DNA from: Auxenochlorella pyrenoidosa
Lineage: Eukaryota > Chlorophyta > Trebouxiophyceae > Chlorellales > Chlorellaceae
Reading direction: 5' to 3'
Length of the DNA: 56,430 bases
NCBI GenBank assembly: GCA_001430745.1
Contig: KQ481955.1
Coordinates: forward strand, 140,433 to 196,862
The position numbers and the translations under genes were made by a program. Below the pieces are notes generated by a model, which worked only from the letters and a program-made list of their open reading frames with translations, had not been told where the DNA came from and did not search any database. How positions within the stretch are numbered: position 1 is the first letter of the stretch; each line of letters begins with the position of its first letter. Below, in pieces: positions 21,301 through 31,647 of this stretch.

Positions 21301-24300
21301 GCCTGGCTTTGGAACGCATGTGCCATTCACTGTGCAATCCCTGCAGGCTGCATGGCTTGCTACTATGGCGAGCCCAAGGTGGTGGCCGGCAGGATTCAGG
21401 GCAAGCTGGGCTTCTGGTGGGGGGACATGCCAGAGGAGCAGGCGCCCGAGAGCACCGGTGAGCACGCTGGGCATGCTGCAAACTAAGCTCGACTCCGGGG
21501 CGGGCTGCAGGGTGGGAAGTCTAAGCACTGCCCTGTCCCCCAACTGCCTGCAACTACCAATGCACTGCCACAGAATGTGTTTGTACCCAGCCATGCCGAG
21601 CACGGCCCTGCTCTTGCCCACCTGCCCGTCCCGTCAAACCCCCGCCCCTCAGGCTTCCGCTTCTACCGGCTAGCCGGCGCTGCGCTGGGCGCCTGCAGCG
21701 ACGTGTCGCACCCCTTCAACGACCCCGCCACCGGCTGCGACAGCCTGGACCAAAGGGTGCTGGCCATCCAAACCGACCCCACCTGCCTCGTGCGCATCTA
21801 CATGCTGGGCGACGACAAGTGCTCCGCCGCCAGGGAGCTGGCCGTGGTGGACGCGTGAGTGGCACGGGCAGGGCCCTGGGGCCCTTGGGGGCGGGGGAGG
21901 CGGGCGGTTCCACATTGCTTGCCTGACAGATACCCAGGCCATTGCGGTCTGAACACCATGCAAATCTGCACACACGCTGGTTGCCCTTCTGACCACGGCC
22001 CTACCCTGCGCCTGCTCCATGCTGCAGCGCCTACTCCAGCCTGAACACAATTGAGTCCAGGCCCGGGGACGTCAGGGGAGGCGTGCGCGTGCGCCTGGGC
22101 CCGCTGCCCGGCGGCAGCGGCGGCTTGGAGTTTGCTCTGATGCAGGTGATTGGGGGCAGGGACCTTGCTCTCAAGGTTCTTTCAGGTTCTTTGGAGGTTC
22201 TTTGGATTGTGGCAAGGCTGCTTGTGGGGATGTTGCGGGGCTCGTGCACCCTACCTGCACCCTTGTTTACCAAGGATGATGTGGGCTAACTCCTCCACGT
22301 GCAGGCCGACAACAGCGAAGTCTCCTGCTCCGATGGCGTGACCCGCATTATGGAGAGCAGCGGCTGCCCCGCCGGCACGCAGGCCACCGTCAACCCCCAG
22401 AGTCCCACCAGCCCTGTCGTGATCAAGGCGCAGGGCTGCCTCCCCTGCCAGGTGAGGGCCGTATGCCGCCAAGGGGCCTTCTGAAGCGGGGCAGGGGCCG
22501 GGGGCGCTTGCCTGAGGTGTCTGCGAGGACCAAGGCAGCAGTGCAGCAAGCTCGCGGGCGGCGATGCCATGTTTGCACAGGCTCGAGCGGAACATGACCC
22601 TGAAGGGTTTGCTCTCGTGCCATGCGCGCCCCCCTCGCCTGCAGCCCGGGGACAGCTGCCCTGTCGGTAGCCAGGACCCCGTCGCGTGCCTGCCGGGGAC
22701 CTACAACCCTCTGCTGGGCGCAGACCAGTGCACCGAGTGCCCCGCTGGGTGAGCTCTTAAGCAGCCAGCCGGCAAGAGGCGGGACGACCACTTGCATGCA
22801 CTGCTGCCAGCATGCCGGCGTGCCTGGCCACTGCCGGAAAACACATTCTGCAGCATGCCCTGTGCGTGGTACCGACAACGCTTGCAACTCCCTGGGCTTG
22901 CAGGACCATCAGCGCTCCAGGCGCCACGGGGGCGCAGGGCTGCACTATCTGCAGCGCCGGCACCGAGCCAAGCGCCGACCGCTCGCGCTGCATCCTCTGC
23001 GGCGAGGGCCGATACTCGCCCAGCAATGGGGCGGCATGCACCGACTGCCCCGCTGGCACCTACAGGCCTGCAGACGCTGCCGATGGCGCCAGCTGCATGC
23101 CCTGGTGAGGTGAATGCAGCAGGTACAAGAGGCAGCTGCCTTGCAGGCGGCCCATGATGTCAGATACTCCACAGCCGGCCGCCGTGTCTGAGCATCCAGC
23201 GTCCTGCTGGCGCCATCGTAGTATGCTGAATTCCCCCGTTTTCGCTTGCTCCCGACTTGCAGCTCGCCGGGCAGCTGGTCCCTCCCTGGAGCGGCCAGCT
23301 GCACTGACTGCGCCCCTGGCACCGCTGCCGACCAGGAAGGCACAGCCCAAGACCCAGACACCCTGTCATGCCCTGCATGGTGGGTGGGCTTGCAGCTGCC
23401 GCGATGCAACCCCCGGCCTGCAGTTGGTGTTTGAGCTAGGCCAGTTGGCTCCTAAAAGCTTGTGGTAGCCTTCCGCTGGCGACTTCAGCCGGCTGCCTGC
23501 TGTCCAGCTCAGCGCCCTCCTCCCAGCACACATCCTTTTGTGCAGCAACCCGGGCGAGTATGCCGAGGGCCCAGGCTCGCACACCTGCAACGTGTGCCCG
23601 CCCGGCACCTTCTCGTCAGCCCCGGGGGCTGCGGCCTGCACCCCCTGCCCTGCCGGCGCCATCAGCTTGGCCGCGCTCGGCCAGGGAGCCACAGAGTGCC
23701 AGCTTTGTAAGGCGGGCACCTGGAAGCCAGCCAATGCCACAGACAACAAGTGCCGGAGGTGAGGCTGCAAGCTGCGCCACACTGGCGAGGGGATGCCACT
23801 TGACCAGCTGTTGCCGGGCATGTAGGCGAGGGGGTGGTCGGCACACCTGTTGTCTTTTGTACAGTGGCCGGAGCACAGCCCTGCTGACTCTACAGCACCT
23901 GCCCTACCCACCTGCAGCTGTCCCGTGGGATATGAGACTGGCGTGGACGGCCCTGGCGCCACAAACTGCACCCCCGTCGCCGCTGGCTTCTTCTCGCTGC
24001 AACCAAACACCGCTGTCTCATCGCCGTGCCCCCCAGGCACCTACGCTGCCGACTCTGGTGAGCGCGAGCTGTGGGCAAGGTGACATCTGGTGCGCATGTA
24101 GTGCTGCAGTTTGGTCCATCGCTGTCGTGCAAGTCAGCACTGGCATCTGTGCCAGCTCCCGAGCCAAAATAGCTTCCGACAGACGACGGAAGGGATCCAA
24201 ACTGCAGCGCCCCCCCCCCCCCCCCCCCCCCCTCCGCAACGCAGGCTCCCGGCAGTGCAAGCTCTGTCCCAGCGGCTCTGTGAGCGGCAGCGGCGGCACC

Positions 24301-26272
24301 GGCCCGGACGCCTGGGGCGCCGCCTCCTGCACCCCCTGCCCCGCACGGACATTCAGGCCAAGCATGTACGCAGCCAACGTGTGCACCCTGTGTGAGTGAA
24401 CAGGAAGCAGGGGGGGAAGGCCGGCTGGCAAGGCCGGGGGGGGTCAGGGAAGCTCAATGCGGGATGTGTGCAGCAGAGCACCATGCCCTTCCTTACACGC
24501 ACGGCCCTCCCCGCCACCCAAGCAGCCCCTGCTTGTCCACTTGAAAGTAAATGCAACGAATCCAATGCATCTGCCCCCGCTCACGCCCCGCCTGCCCATG
24601 CTCCCCACACTGTACAGGCCCGCGAGGCCGCGAAACAGGGAGGGCCTCGGGAGCTGTGGCCTGCACAGCCTGCGCCCCAGGTGGGCGCTGCCCTGCAGCC
24701 TCTGCTGCGGCATGCTGCTTGATATCCAACTGAATATCCAACTGAAGCAGCTTCAGACGCAGCGCACGCACCTTCTGATCAACAACCCCGCATCTTTGCG
24801 CCTGGAGCCTGCAGGGTACACGCATGTGAACGCTGCCGATGCCAACTGCACCGCATGCGGGGCTGGCTCGTTTGCGGCAAGCCAGGGCATGTCTGGGGCC
24901 TGCGCTGCCTGGTGAGCCCTCACAGATGCGAATCCTGCCTGAACCTGTGCTTGCGTGATCCATGCCAGAACATGCGAGCGTCCCTGGTCCTGCTTGTGTG
25001 CTTGCTGCTGCCACGCACGCCCTATGTTAAGCTTGCCTTTCCCTTTCTTCCTCAATGCAGCCCTCCTGGGTATTCTGTCTCAGACTCTGCCAACAGCGCG
25101 TGCGATGTGTGCCCGCCGGGCACGTACCAGGATGCAGCCGGCCAGCTGGAGTGCAAGGTGAGGCCAGAACTAGTCTGCCTGTGTACCCAGCCGCTGCCAG
25201 CGACCATGCCACGTGCACCCTCACACTGCGGCTAATCCTGCATGGGGCAGACCGGCGGAGCTGCGCGCTGTGCGGTCAGTTAACCCTGATCCTGCTGCGC
25301 CATCATCCCGCTGCACCTCCCTCCCACTCCATCCCTGCAGCCATGCCCCCAAGGCACGTACACAGCCATGACAGGCTCGCCCTCCCTGTCGGCCTGCCTG
25401 CCCGCCCCTCGTGGCAACTACGCCTCCGGCGAGGGCAACGACGGCTTCACGCCCTGCGAGCCTGGCACCTACCAGGACCAGCTGGGGGGCTCGGCGTGCA
25501 AGGTGCGCGGGGCAGGGGGGAGGGCCGGAAGGGCTGGGGCTGGGTGCGGCAGGCGAGAAGGCCGCTCAGCCCAGCCTCTGGGGAAGTGCCTGTGGTTTTT
25601 GTGCACCACGCTGGCCACGGACTCTGCAGGCCCATCAGAGCCCCTCCAGGCTGGCATCCATTCACGTATGCACCTCATCTCTGTAAGCTCTTCCCGCCCC
25701 CCGCCCGCCTGCCCGCAGGTCTGCCCTCCAGGCAGCGAGTGCCCTGCGGGCGCCGTCAGCCCCAAGCCCTGCCGCCCCGGCACCTACGCCGACCTGAAGA
25801 AGCCCTTCTGCCTGCCCTGCCAGCGGGGCACCTACCAGGACCAGGCCGGCCAGCGCGCCTGCAAGCCCTGCCCTGCGGGCGCCTACTGCGCGGCCACAAG
25901 GATGGTGGCCCCCACCCCCTGCCCCGCCGGCCGCTTCTCCACCAAACTATCGTCCGTCAGCGCCAACGATTGCCTGAAGTGCCCCATCAACGTGAGCGGG
26001 GCGCTGCTGCAGGGCTTGGTGTTGCTACCAAATTTGTTTAAACCTCTGGCTTCAAAGCTGCCGGCCTCGCCCTGCCTGGAGCACAAGCCATGCTGGCCTT
26101 CTTGATCAAGCTGCTGCTGCTGATGGACCAGGCCTGCTCCCCGCCCCCCTCGCTGCAGACCTTCTCCACCGCAGGCGGAGCCACCTTGTGCCAAAGGTGC
26201 AGCGCCACCCAGTGGACGGCCAGGCTGACCGGGCAGAAGGTTTGCTGGTCCACCAGCAAACGCCTGCCGTGA
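15336..26272 (+). CDS. Secreted or cell-surface giant: two PA14 domains, Ser-Pro hinge, GCC2/GCC3 Cys-rich repeats
   Basis: Probable extracellular-matrix or wall glycoprotein. Exon 1 (15336-15430) is a signal peptide, MPNNGRSAWGGEW then ALAAFCVLFTLARPSVAA; it splices in frame at 15945. Two PA14 modules follow: the first (about 16000-16860) includes FYGELQFERNATYTLYLTAD and WIGGQVAI; the second (about 17060-18500) includes FEGYLYIPVTGFYQFLSEQ and SLERGWHSIRFEFYQGSG. A long SPSPPPP hinge runs from 18693 to about 20020, interrupted by an N gap and one probable frameshift. Then comes an unassigned domain (EEFTLDG... to about 20420), and from 20690 at least a dozen Cys repeats of the CPPGTY/CTPCPAG kind (ephrin-receptor-like, PF07699 type), broken once by another unassigned stretch (about 21650-22440). 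It ends CWSTSKRLP, TGA at 26270-26272, with no clear transmembrane helix, so it is probably secreted. It could be two genes if the TGA at 18504 is used as a stop. Confidence 0.72.
18835..18842 (+). other. Probable one-base deletion (frameshift) in the hinge of gene E
   Basis: Spliced from 18693, the frame reads Pro-rich up to PSPA, then turns into Arg/His/Cys-rich nonsense that ends near 19251. The next frame is Pro-rich from this point on. Neighbouring units read GCGCCTCCC where this one reads GCGCTCCC, so a single missing C would restore PSPAPP. It is most likely a sequencing or assembly error in repetitive DNA. Confidence 0.65.
19445..19869. other. Assembly gap, 425 N
   Basis: An unbroken run of N inside the Ser-Pro hinge of gene E. 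A near-identical stretch of about 40 bases (CCGTCGCCCTCCCC then ACCCCCGCCTGAG...) lies just before the gap and again just after it (about 19921-19960), as expected for a collapsed tandem repeat. The Pro-rich frame differs on the two sides, so the stated gap length is not exact unless an intron lies inside. Confidence 0.95.
24210..24232 (+). repeat. Poly(C) tract, 23 bases, ahead of a splice acceptor in gene E
   Basis: Uninterrupted C run that ends 12 bases before the acceptor at 24244 (exon resumes GSRQCKLCPSG). It serves the place of the polypyrimidine tract. Confidence 0.8.
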
Positions 26273-27531
26273 GGGGCCTGCTGGCCAGCTGGCTCAACCC
26301 CGGCATTGAATGGCGCCCAGGCAGCCAGCATGCAGGCTGGGTGCCGCATGGCACGCCTGGACACATTGTGCGAGATAGAGTGCGAGGGGGGCGCACCTGT
26401 GCGCCATACAGCTTCCTCCAGCGACGAAGACAGCCCTGCTTTGACTTGTGTGTTTCACCACTTGCTCTGTTTGACTTCCATTTTCACTGCCCGCTTTCCC
26501 GGGTGGGACCCCGCTCTTCAGCTCCATCTGTTCCTGCCACTCCACCTGTCTGCCCTCCCCAGGGCCCCCAGCCTTCCGTGGCCTGACTCTCCCCACTTGA
26601 TCCCACCACCCTCTGTCTCTGAACTGAAAATTCAAAACCATTGTGGAGTGCGCTCGCGCGCCTCCCGCCACCCCTATGACCTTCTCTCTGCCCCCAATTC
26701 TCCTCACGCGCGCGTTGCGCCATCGTTTTCCTTGCATCACTGCTGTTTCATACTGGCCGCCATCACGGCATTGCTTCGATGCTGACGTCGCCTCACCTGG
26801 CCATCAAAGCTAGCCCCCAACTCGTCAGCACCATCCCCACCAAGGCCTTGCATCGCTGCTCGCATACTGCCACCCTGCCTCATTGTCCCACCGCATGGTC
26901 ACCTCGCATCCTCGCTGCCCACCGTGCCCGGGCCCCCTCGCGACACTGCCACCCTCACCTTTGCCTCAAGAAACCGCGTCCATGCGCAACTACCTTCACA
27001 ATCAGTTTCTCATCTCGCCTTTTACTGCAGCCTCAGCTCTGCCAGGCACCAGAACCCTCTCCTTGCGTTTAAATTAGTGGCACATGCAACGCCATGATGT
27101 GGTGGCGGCACAGAGGTGCCTCAGCGCAGCGCAGCCATGTGCGTGGCTGGACACTCCGCTGCGGCGCAGATTGCGTTTGGCATCTACACTCTGTTGGGAG
27201 GATAGCTCAACAGCCTGTGCGCAGGTGCTGTTGCGTTGCTCTCCTGCTGTCGTTGCAAGCAGACGGGCGCCCGATTACAACGAGTTTCAACTCTCTGAAT
27301 CGCACTCATTTTTCGCTCATCTAGTGGGCAGGCTGAAGGGTGCGTCTGCCTTGACGGTCGAGCTTGAAGTGCAGGCGCCGGCAAGGCTTCTGCTGCCTAT
27401 GCTGGGAATGAGCGTCGGTGTTTGCCGCGATCTGTGCATCAACGTGGCTGCCGCCCTGCTCACCGCTGCCTCACCGGCCATGCTACCGCTGCCGCTGTGT
27501 GACGGTGCTGCAGGTCACAGGCTGCGGCACC
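26273..27531. other. Intergenic region between genes E and F
   Basis: About 1.26 kb: 3' UTR of gene E, then the promoter and 5' UTR of gene F. The middle (26400-27070) is pyrimidine-rich on the plus strand and lower in GC than its surroundings. An acceptor-like GCTGCAG at about 27507-27513, shortly before the gene F ATG, suggests a 5' UTR intron. No gene supported. Confidence 0.5.
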
Positions 27532-29431
27532 ATGGGTCTCAAGTCGGCCTACTTGTTCCTTTATAACACGGTGCTGTGCGCCTCCTGGTGAGTGGGCGCA
27601 GCTGGCCAGCTTCGGTGGCTTGCCCTGGCATGCATTTGGCGTCCGTCGACAGGCCTCAAATCAGCAGGGCCAGGCCCGCCCCTCCCGCTGCAGGGGATAT
27701 GTTTTGTTCCTCACGTACAAGACAACACAGGCCGGCGGGGGCCTGCAGGACGTCTGGCAGGTGTGCGCCGCAGCCTGCCGCCTGTGCGCGCCTGCTGGCC
27801 GCGTGCCACGTGCTGGAGCGCCTGCCTGCCCTGCCTCGGCGAGGGTGGCAGCGGCTCGCCGGCTCCAGGGCTGCCTGGCAGGCACCGCAGGCCAGGTGCT
27901 GTGCAGGCATGGGGGCGACACCCCAGGGCCCCCCAGCACCGCTGCTGCCGCCCGTCCCTGCACGCAGGCGGTGGAGGTGCCGCTCAAGGCGGCGCAGACG
28001 GCGGCTGTCCTGGAGGTGCTGCACAGCGCGGCGGGCCTGGTGCGCTCGCCCGTGATGATCACAGGTGGGTGGGCACACACAGTGTGGTCAGGCTGCGTCG
28101 GCCTGTGCCGAGCCTGTGTTGACTGTGCTGGGGAAGCGTGATCAAGCAGCACCAGCGCCCGGCTGCTCCGCCTGGCCGTTCTGCAACCCCTGGCCTTGGA
28201 CATGCAGCTCCTCTGCCAGCTGCGAGGAGCCATGCCGGCACTCCTGCTCACGCCCCACGCCCCGCGCCCCCTGCGCATGCCCGCCCTGCAGCCACGCAGG
28301 TGGCGTCCCGCCTGTTTGTGCTGTGGGGCGTTGTGGTGCTTGCGCCGCAGCCCAAGGCCGCGGCCGTGGAGCTGCCCACGCTGCCGCTGGGCGGCGGCCT
28401 GCGCCTGCAGCTGTCCCTGGTCACCCTGCTGACCGCCTGGTGCTGCAGCGAGCTCATCCGCTACTCCTTCTTCGCCTTCAAGGTGCGCCCGCCTGGCGGC
28501 CCGCCCGCTGTGGCGCCAACAGCCCTGGCTGCCCTCCCCCCCTACACTTGAACGAGTCTCAGAGCTGGGGCGTGGCGGTCATCGACAGGCTGCATGGCCA
28601 ATCACGGTCACGCATGCCTCGGCCTTTTGCCACAGTGTGCAGCCCTTGCCTCGCTGTGATTGCACCCCCAAGGAGTGCCCTGCCCCCGTTTTGTCGCGGG
28701 TCTTCATCTGCACCCCGCCCTCTGCGTCCCCCCGGCCCGTCCTGCCGCAGGAGCTGGGCATGCAGCCGTACGTGCTGCTGTGGCTGCGCTACACCGCGTT
28801 CATCGTGCTGTACCCGCTGGGGGTGGCCTCTGAGCTGGCCATGGTGGCGCTGGCCATGCCGTACATCAAGGCGCACCGCCCGCTGTCCATCCAGGTGGGC
28901 GCAGCGGCGGTTTGACCGCGCTTTGACCAGCACGCGGGTGCTGGAGTGCGGGTGCTGTGGCTGCGCGCGCTCGTGGGGTGCTGAAACCCTCGAGGCCGGC
29001 GGCATCCTTCCCAAGCAGGCTGCTGTCGATACCGAATCGATGTTTTATCTTCTGGACAGACAACCGCACCGCTGTCCCCCGTCAGCTGAGGCCAGCCTGC
29101 CGGTGCCCCTGCTGCAGATGCCCAACCCACTGAACATCGGTTTTGACTACTACTGGGCCTGCTGGATTGCTGTGCTGCTGTACGTGCCAGGTGGGTAGCG
29201 TTTGCGGTCGCGTACATTGTTTGAATGCCATCTGCGACGATGTGAGTGCTGGGCTGCATGCGTCTGTGCATGTTTCCTGTCCTTCAGGTCAGGTTGAGTT
29301 CCGCCGGTGCGCCCGCCTGCTCTGCACACCCCGCAGGCTTCCCGCAGCTCTACTTCTACATGATCGCACAGCGCCGCAAGGTGCTGCGCAGCGGCCGCAG
29401 CAGCTCCGCGTCCAAGCTGAAGCACCAATGA
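27532..29431 (+). CDS. PAS2: Very-long-chain (3R)-3-hydroxyacyl-CoA dehydratase (HACD / PAS2 / PTPLA family)
   Basis: Third enzyme of the ER fatty-acid elongation cycle; it dehydrates 3-hydroxyacyl-CoA to trans-2-enoyl-CoA. Seven exons join cleanly in frame: 27532-27587, 27694-27760, 27968-28064, 28292-28482, 28751-28894, 29118-29190 and 29337-29431, giving 240 aa, normal for plant PAS2. Family blocks: AYLFLYNTVLCASWGYVLF (TM1), LEVLHSAAGLVRSP, TQVASRLFVLWGVV, WCCSELIRYSFFAF and LRYTAFIVLYPLGVASE. The last holds the catalytic Tyr and Glu with the Y-x6-E spacing known from yeast Phs1. The C-terminus has YWACWIAVLLYVPGFPQLY and a basic tail (KVLRSGRSSSASKLKHQ) that ends close to a Lys-rich ER-retention type but is not a perfect KKxx. 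Start: the ATG that opens TM1, as in plant homologues. Partners (KCS, KCR, ECR) are not in the window. Confidence 0.93.
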
Positions 29432-29588
29432 GCCGCGCCCGTCCGCCGCCAGCGGCAGCGGCAGCAGCGCTGCATCAGTCACTTGTGTTCAATGTTGAGG
29501 CCTGCTTGATCAATCTTCCTGCACTTGTCTTTCTCCTCTCCTTGCAACTAGCAATTGCTTGAGCTCCTGGAGCCTCCACACAGGCGGG

Positions 29589-31422
29589 ATGAGCAACCTC
29601 GGCGAGCTTGAAACTGCGGACGACCTGTTTTCAGAGTTTGGATCGCCGCAGAAGGCGAGCGCAGACTGTTTGCAGGAGCCATGTTGCCGCAGGCCTGTGG
29701 GCGAGGAGAACGAATTGATGTCGCGAGTTGGCGAGCCCCTGCACACTCCCGTGGGGATGTGATTGAAGCATCATCGCCATATGCGAACTATGGAAGCGCC
29801 ACTCGCCTTTTCGCAGGCGCCAGCCCCTGCCATCGCTGCTCCCGCCGCCACGGCTGCCGCTATCGCCCCTGCCGGACCAGAGCCGCCCCTCGTCACGGTG
29901 CCCCCTGGGGCAGCCGACCTTTATTCTGACCTGTTCGGAAATGGCAATGATGGGGCCGGCACCCTGCTGAAGACGCAAGTCGCAGAAGTGAGCAAGCGTG
30001 GTTGGAGGCCACGCGAAGGCTTCCGTTGTGTACCACTCGTCTTGCTGCCCATACTGTCTCCCCTGTCTGCGTCTCCATGCTGTTGCTGTTAAATATTGAG
30101 TGGCAATTGCCTCAACAACTGTCGCTGCACGTCTCTGCGCCCTGACTAGCTGCCACACATGAGACAGCTTTACCGCCTCCCTCTGGCTGTCTGCAGCTGT
30201 CGGACCGAGTGCAGCGGCAAGAGGCCCACATCCAGGCCCTGCAGGGGCAGGTGGACGCACTCACGCAGCAGGCAGGTGGCTTGCGCTGCCGTGCTGCTGG
30301 TTCTGGGGCAGTTGATGCCACAGGGGTGCAACTGCGTCTGGCGCTGCGGGTGCCTGCTGAGAGCTACTGCTGGCCCGTTCTGTTGCTGTGCTATGCACTG
30401 CGGTCCTGCCGCCACTGCACCTGCCTGCTAGCACCGGCTGCTTGGCCGCTCTGCACATGCAGTGGTTGCGAGTGTGCTGCTAGGATTGCTGAGGCTCGGC
30501 AGGTGCACGCTTTCAGTCGTGCTGCGCCACCCACCGCTCGGGACCCCCCTGCTGCGCCCCCACGCCGCCGCAGAACGGCGTGCTGTCCGAGCGCGCCGCC
30601 ACCCTGACCGCCAACATCTCCTCGCTCTACAACACAGCCAAGCTGGAGCTGGCGCGCAAGGATGCGCAGATCCGGGAGCTGCGGGAGAAGTGAGGGAGGG
30701 GGGCGAGGGGGGGAGGTTGCTAGGGCCATGCGCCTTTGTCCGGAGGCTGGCACCAAGAGCACGCCCTCGGGCCCTCTGCACCCGGCCGCACATCTCGTCC
30801 GTCACTGTGTTCCCGGCCCCCTGAACCGATTTCATTCACCTGTGCCCAGCGGGCCGCCTCCCAGCGCGACTAATGGCACGCTTCCCTGCAACACACGTGC
30901 AGGCTGGCCACCGGCAGCAGCCTTGCCAAACCGCCCGTGCCTGTGCGTTCAGGCAGCGCCGCACCACCTGCTGCCAAGCAGGCCGACAGGCAGGAACAGA
31001 CACAACAGCAGCAACAGCCCCAACAGCAGCAGCAGCAGCCCCAGCAGCAGCAGCAGCAGCCGGAGCAGCAACAGCTGCAGCAGCCGCACGCCCGCCCAGC
31101 GGGCAGCAGGCGGCAGGGCAGCGCCGAGTTGACCGTCGAGCACGGCAGCCACCGGCAGCAGGGGCGCGATGGAGGCGCAGAGGAGCGGAGGGATGGGCTG
31201 CGCCATGGCAGCGAGGCAAAGCACAGCTGGCGGGAAGAATATGGCAGCAGGGACCGGGATTCAGACCGCCACCGCAGCAGCACTGCTGGCAGCAGGGGTA
31301 GCAGCAGGGAGCGGGATCGTTACCGCAGCAGAGGGGGCATCCGCGGCAGCAGCAGGGAGCGCGAGCGCCACCGTGATGCCGACGGCAGCAGGGGCAGCAG
31401 CAGGGAGCGGCGCGAGCGCTGA
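29589..31422 (+). CDS. Coiled-coil and RS-rich protein with a FLASH (CASP8AP2)-like core, probably nuclear
   Basis: Exon 1 begins MSNLGELETADDLFSEFGSP (ATG 29589). Later exons: APAPAIAAPAATAAA...AADLYSDLFGNGND (from 29820), LSDRVQRQEAHIQALQGQ (30197-30250), NGVLSERAATL then NISSLYNTAKLELARKDAQI (30574-30689), and a last long exon from about 30901. The NISSLYNTAKLELARKD block with its flanking coiled coil resembles the N-terminal coiled coil of FLASH, a histone pre-mRNA processing factor; this is a motif-level likeness only. The C-terminal exon has a Gln-rich stretch (31003-31082) and a basic SR/RE domain (SRGSSRERDRYRSRGG...SSRERRER), typical of RNA-processing proteins. Stop TGA at 31420-31422. 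The exon 1 donor (after 29696 or about 29750) is uncertain. A different RS-domain splicing protein is the main alternative. Confidence 0.6.
31003..31082 (+). repeat. Gln-rich CAG/CAA repeat in gene G
   Basis: CAG and CAA triplets broken by CCC/CCG encode runs of 5-6 Gln separated by Pro or Pro-Glu. Low-complexity linker ahead of the RS domain. Confidence 0.85.
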
Positions 31423-31513
31423 GCGCGAGCGCCGACGGTAGTAACCTGCTGCATAGGACGCCATTGCATCCACTTATCCTCTATTGGCACATCTCTTCCT
31501 CCCTGCCACGCAT

Positions 31514-31518
31514 GTAAC
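31514..31518 (+). terminator. Candidate TGTAA poly(A) signal of gene G
   Basis: TGTAA is the usual green-algal polyadenylation signal. This copy lies 92 bases after the gene G stop and 130 bases before the gene H ATG. A five-base motif can occur by chance. Confidence 0.4.
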
Positions 31519-31647
31519 CTCGTCTGTCGAAAGTCGGCTGTCCACTCACGAAAGCAGACTCCGCCAGCGCTGTGTTCCCTGCTTCTGTTTGATCATCCGA
31601 TTTGATCATTCCCCCCTGTTGCTCCCTGAGCTGCGAAACACCTGTGT

